Shown here: piece after piece, positions 61,330-64,000 of the stretch
Layout of the letters: each line of letters opens with the position of its first letter
Position numbering within the stretch: position 1 is the stretch's first letter
Assembly: GCA_003952965.2 (NCBI GenBank)
Contig: CM025851.1
Coordinates: 11,128,589 to 11,192,588, forward strand
DNA from: Morella rubra
Lineage: Eukaryota; Streptophyta; Magnoliopsida; Fagales; Myricaceae
DNA length: 64,000 nt
Direction: 5' to 3'
Position numbers and translations under genes: made by a program
Notes under the pieces: generated by a model
The model's database searches: none
What the model was told of the DNA's origin: nothing
Seen by the model: only the letters and a program-made list of their open reading frames with translations

Positions 61330-61720
61330 GCTTTTGGATGAGGGAGCTAAACTTGAAGTCAGCACTTAGGATGCGTTAAAAGGCACAAGCTCTTCTTCCT
61401 TCCTCTTGCAAGCAAAATAACATACTAGAACTCAGAGTCCTCCCTATAAGGGGATTTCTCCGGTGCCATTGTTCCTCAGATCTTTTTTTTTCTTCTCTGG
61501 TTTGATAATTAATGAGAGAGAGTATTTTATGCGTACCTTTTTTGTCTTTTATCTTTCTCTATATATCCTTCCTCTTTTCTTTCTAGGCCGGGTCGTACTC
61601 GGCCTTGGTATGTTATTTCCTTTTTGCCCTTTTCTTCTCCCCATTGGCTCTCAGGAAGGTGGTTCCTATTTTCTCATTTAATGGCTAGAATTTTTATTCT
61701 TTCTAGCATCGATTTTGTCA
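61330..61720 (-). repeat. LTR-like terminal repeat, right
   Basis: Similar to 54455-54670 in the same orientation (AGGGAGCTAAACTTGAAGTC, GGTTTGATAATTAATGAGA). Together they bracket 54.4-61.7 kb as one composite element. The exact right border was not determined. Confidence 0.6.
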
Positions 61721-63021
61721 GGGAATCAGATGATTAACTTTCTTTATACCTGATTTTTTATGTTTGATGTGATCCTCATTTAAAAGGTTTGTCGGACTTT
61801 CCTACATTACTAACTTTTTAGTCAGCGAGAATTTTGTTTGTATTAGGATGGGCCTCAACTCTTGTGTTTGTTAGACCTGAGATCTGCTGTCCTGTTTATC
61901 GGGCCTTAGCAACCTTTTTCAAGGCCGAAAAATTTATCCCCATGAGAAATCAATATGTTAATAGACAATTTCTTTATTTTTGGGGAGAAACCCATCTGTG
62001 CATTATGTAAATTGACATGCTCGAATACATTTATGTTCTTCCCTTTAATTATTCTTTTTTTTCTAAAATTCCCTTTAATTATTCAACCAAAAAGGATGTG
62101 TTTTTTTCCACCTACGGTCTATCTCGCCTTTTCCTGTTTTCTTTTCTGCGCCACGATCTTTATCTTCTTCCCTCTTTTCTTCTAAAAACACAGAGGGGAG
62201 GCTTTAACCTGGTACTACAGTTTCTACTTTACCGGAAAAATTAATTACCTAAAGCGGCAATCAAGACTAAAGACTAATGTCCATCTAACCTTCAGCCTTT
62301 TGTTCACCATGCTCTTCGGAAAGTTTAGAAAGGTATTTGTCTTTTTTTTTTTTTGGTTCCTTTGTCTTCACCCTGGGGACTGTGGGAATGAGAAAATGTA
62401 CATCTTTGCCGCAAAGAATCCTAACCCGCAGACAGGCAAAGTAATTACATGTGAAGCAAGAAGAGAGGAGGCACTTGGGATAAGCTCGCTTTTCTATCTT
62501 TTTTTTTTTTTTTTTTTTTCCTACGCCCGCTTTTCTATCTTTCAGTTATCCATAATCTTTCACTTAGAAAAAAAAAAACTTATCCATAATCTTTCTACTT
62601 CCCCTGGAATGAATTAGCAAGCAAGGCAGGAATGTCCAAATGTGAGTAAGAGAGACTGCAGGGGGGAATTACAGACAGAGAGAGAGAGAGACCTTCGCTG
62701 TCTCCTCATCAATGGCCTCTATGGTGTCGCCAATGCCATCACAGCCACCCTGCTTCCTCTTCTTCTCTGCTCCAGATAAAAAAAACCCCCTCCAAAACCC
62801 TTCCAAGGAAGCAACTCTTTTCAAATATATATTATTGCTACAATTATTATAATAATCTTGTTTATTATATAAGAGACGCATCGCATTCTCCCAAAATTTG
62901 GGCCTTCCTGAGCTCTCATTCCCTGGCCCCTGCGCATTAATAGCAGAGGCGAAAGAGTCTTCTACAGAAGGTGGAAAAGAGGCAACAAATATCCCCACGC
63001 CATTATTATTGTGCCTTCAAG
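61721..63021. other. Pectate lyase 5' flank
   Basis: No gene. It holds a poly-T run at 62500-62519 and a GA microsatellite at 62676-62691, about 340 bases before the pectate lyase start codon. The minus-strand open frame at 62669-62998 is the shadow of low-complexity upstream sequence. Confidence 0.5.
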
Positions 63022-64000
63022 ATGCTTCCTACCACCTGCATTCTCTTGATATTTTCTCTCTCGAGCATTCTCTGCTTCCTCACCCAAGCCACCCACAATC
63101 TCACACTCCCTCACCAACACCCCAACCCTGAAGCTGTTGTTCGAGACGTACAAAGGTAATCACCCCCCACCCCCCCCGATTTCACATCTAAAATCCAAGC
63201 TTTGGTTTGGTGATTGCATGTTTTCACATAATGAGTTCGCTAGTTTTCCAACATTTGAGTCTCTTGACATGAAAAGCCCCATCTGGGTTTTCCCCAGTGT
63301 TAAACCCGAAAAAAAATCCAACCTTTTCCCGTTGGGAAGTTGTTTTCGCTTCTACTTTCATCTATTCTGATTCAAAACAACCAACGCCTCTATCTAGGCG
63401 TCCCTCATTTTCTCACATTTCCCCGGATTACTCACCAAGCAAACAGAGGTTTCCTTTTGCTTAGAGAAAAACAGGAAGAAAACAGAGTATTCCTTTCCAA
63501 CTATCTCACACTTACTTTTTCCTTCGCAGGAGCGTCAATGCCTCTCTATCCCGAAGACAAACGCTCTCTATCCAAGAAAGGGATCAATCTGCCCAATGCC
63601 TCACCGGCAATCCCATCGACGATTGCTGGCGTTGCGACCCAAACTGGAAAAACAACCGCCAAAAGCTCGCCGACTGCGGCATCGGATTCGGACGCAACGC
63701 CCTTGGTGGCAAAGGCGGTCAGATCTACATAGTCACCGACTCTTCCGACCATGACCCTGTCAACCCTGCTCCCGGTACCCTCCGCCACGCTGTGATACAA
63801 GACGAGCCCCTCTGGTAAAGTTTAAACTAAGCTGCATTTAACGTTTTCAGCTCTCCAGCTTGTGAAACACAAACTAATATGTGTCAACAGGATCATATTT
63901 TCTGCAGACATGACCATAAAACTGAAGCACGAGCTGATCTTCAACAGCTACAAGACCGTCGACGGTCGTGGAGCGAACGTCCACGTCGTGGGCAACGGGT
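63022..64000 (+). CDS. Pectate lyase (PL1 family), 5' part; continues beyond window
   Basis: Secreted enzyme that cleaves de-esterified homogalacturonan of the cell wall by calcium-dependent beta-elimination. Exons: 63022-63155, 63530-63814 and 63891 onward, all GT..AG with matching phases. The start chosen gives a clear signal peptide ([20 protein letters not shown], cleaved near residue 23); the frame is open 17 codons further upstream, but a start there would put charged residues before the hydrophobic core. The mature part shows [49 protein letters not shown] and [20 protein letters not shown], all standard plant pectate lyase blocks. Catalytic and calcium-binding residues lie further on, outside the window. 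Family very sure; the subfamily member cannot be named. Confidence 0.96.

Noticed and set aside
62669..62998. 109-codon minus-strand frame upstream of pectate lyase
   Set aside because: It covers the GA microsatellite and 5' flank, and overlaps the opposite strand of the pectate lyase leader; no domain seen.
1..64000. CRISPR arrays, bacterial operons, organellar insertions, viral integrations
   Set aside because: No regularly spaced direct repeats with unique spacers were seen. The only reverse-transcribing sequences seen are ordinary plant LTR and LINE retroelements, and no chloroplast or mitochondrial gene was recognised.

Overview
The window is nuclear DNA from a flowering plant. Introns are short and AT-rich with GT..AG borders, every recognisable host gene is a eudicot-type plant gene, and the space between genes is filled with LTR retrotransposon debris, hAT-type DNA transposons, MITE-like foldbacks and a SINE-like copy. 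The sequence does not name the species. The repeat load and the P450 and hAT content are compatible with a woody eudicot, but that is only an impression.

Five host genes can be supported. (1) Plastid pullulanase / limit dextrinase PU1 runs leftward from 10104 to beyond the left edge; 22 exons were traced and the last ~200 codons lie outside. It carries a recent 1.4 kb internal tandem duplication covering three whole exons and parts of two others. (2) A DUF1635 coiled-coil protein (16196-16976, minus). (3) Shugoshin (22688-25249, minus, 10 exons), the protector of centromeric cohesin, with a C-terminal basic motif repeated over successive exons. (4) A complete two-exon cytochrome P450, CYP93-like (33863-35924, minus), with an altered oxygen-activation motif and broken relatives at 40.3 and 42.5 kb. 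(5) The start of a secreted pectate lyase (63022 to beyond the right edge, plus).

The rest is accessory sequence. At 10.6-14.5 kb two oppositely oriented copia remnants meet and are followed by the 3' end of a LINE. A SINE-like copy sits at 20.3 kb. Three hAT-like elements with TAGGGGTG termini and 8-bp target duplications lie at 27.9-33.3, 37.1-39.6 and 47.2-47.6 kb; the last is an internally deleted relative of the first, and its empty target site survives in a second copy of the flank at 52.2 kb. A mosaic segmental duplication links 25.5-27.5, 42.7-44.2, 47.0-49.5 and 52.0-53.9 kb. A Ty3/gypsy (Tat-like) remnant lies at 49.7-52.0 kb. From 54.4 to 61.7 kb a composite element is bounded by sequences related to that remnant's LTR; its gag-like/coiled-coil reading frames and an F-box-like fragment appear antisense to the LTRs, and it holds tandem duplications, a minisatellite and a foldback element.

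The host genes do not form a pathway: starch debranching, chromosome cohesion, oxidative metabolism and cell-wall pectin cleavage are independent neighbours. The most unusual signals are the in-frame exon duplication in PU1 with its patchwork junction, the hAT insertion caught with its empty site, and the antisense gene-like content of the 54-61 kb element.
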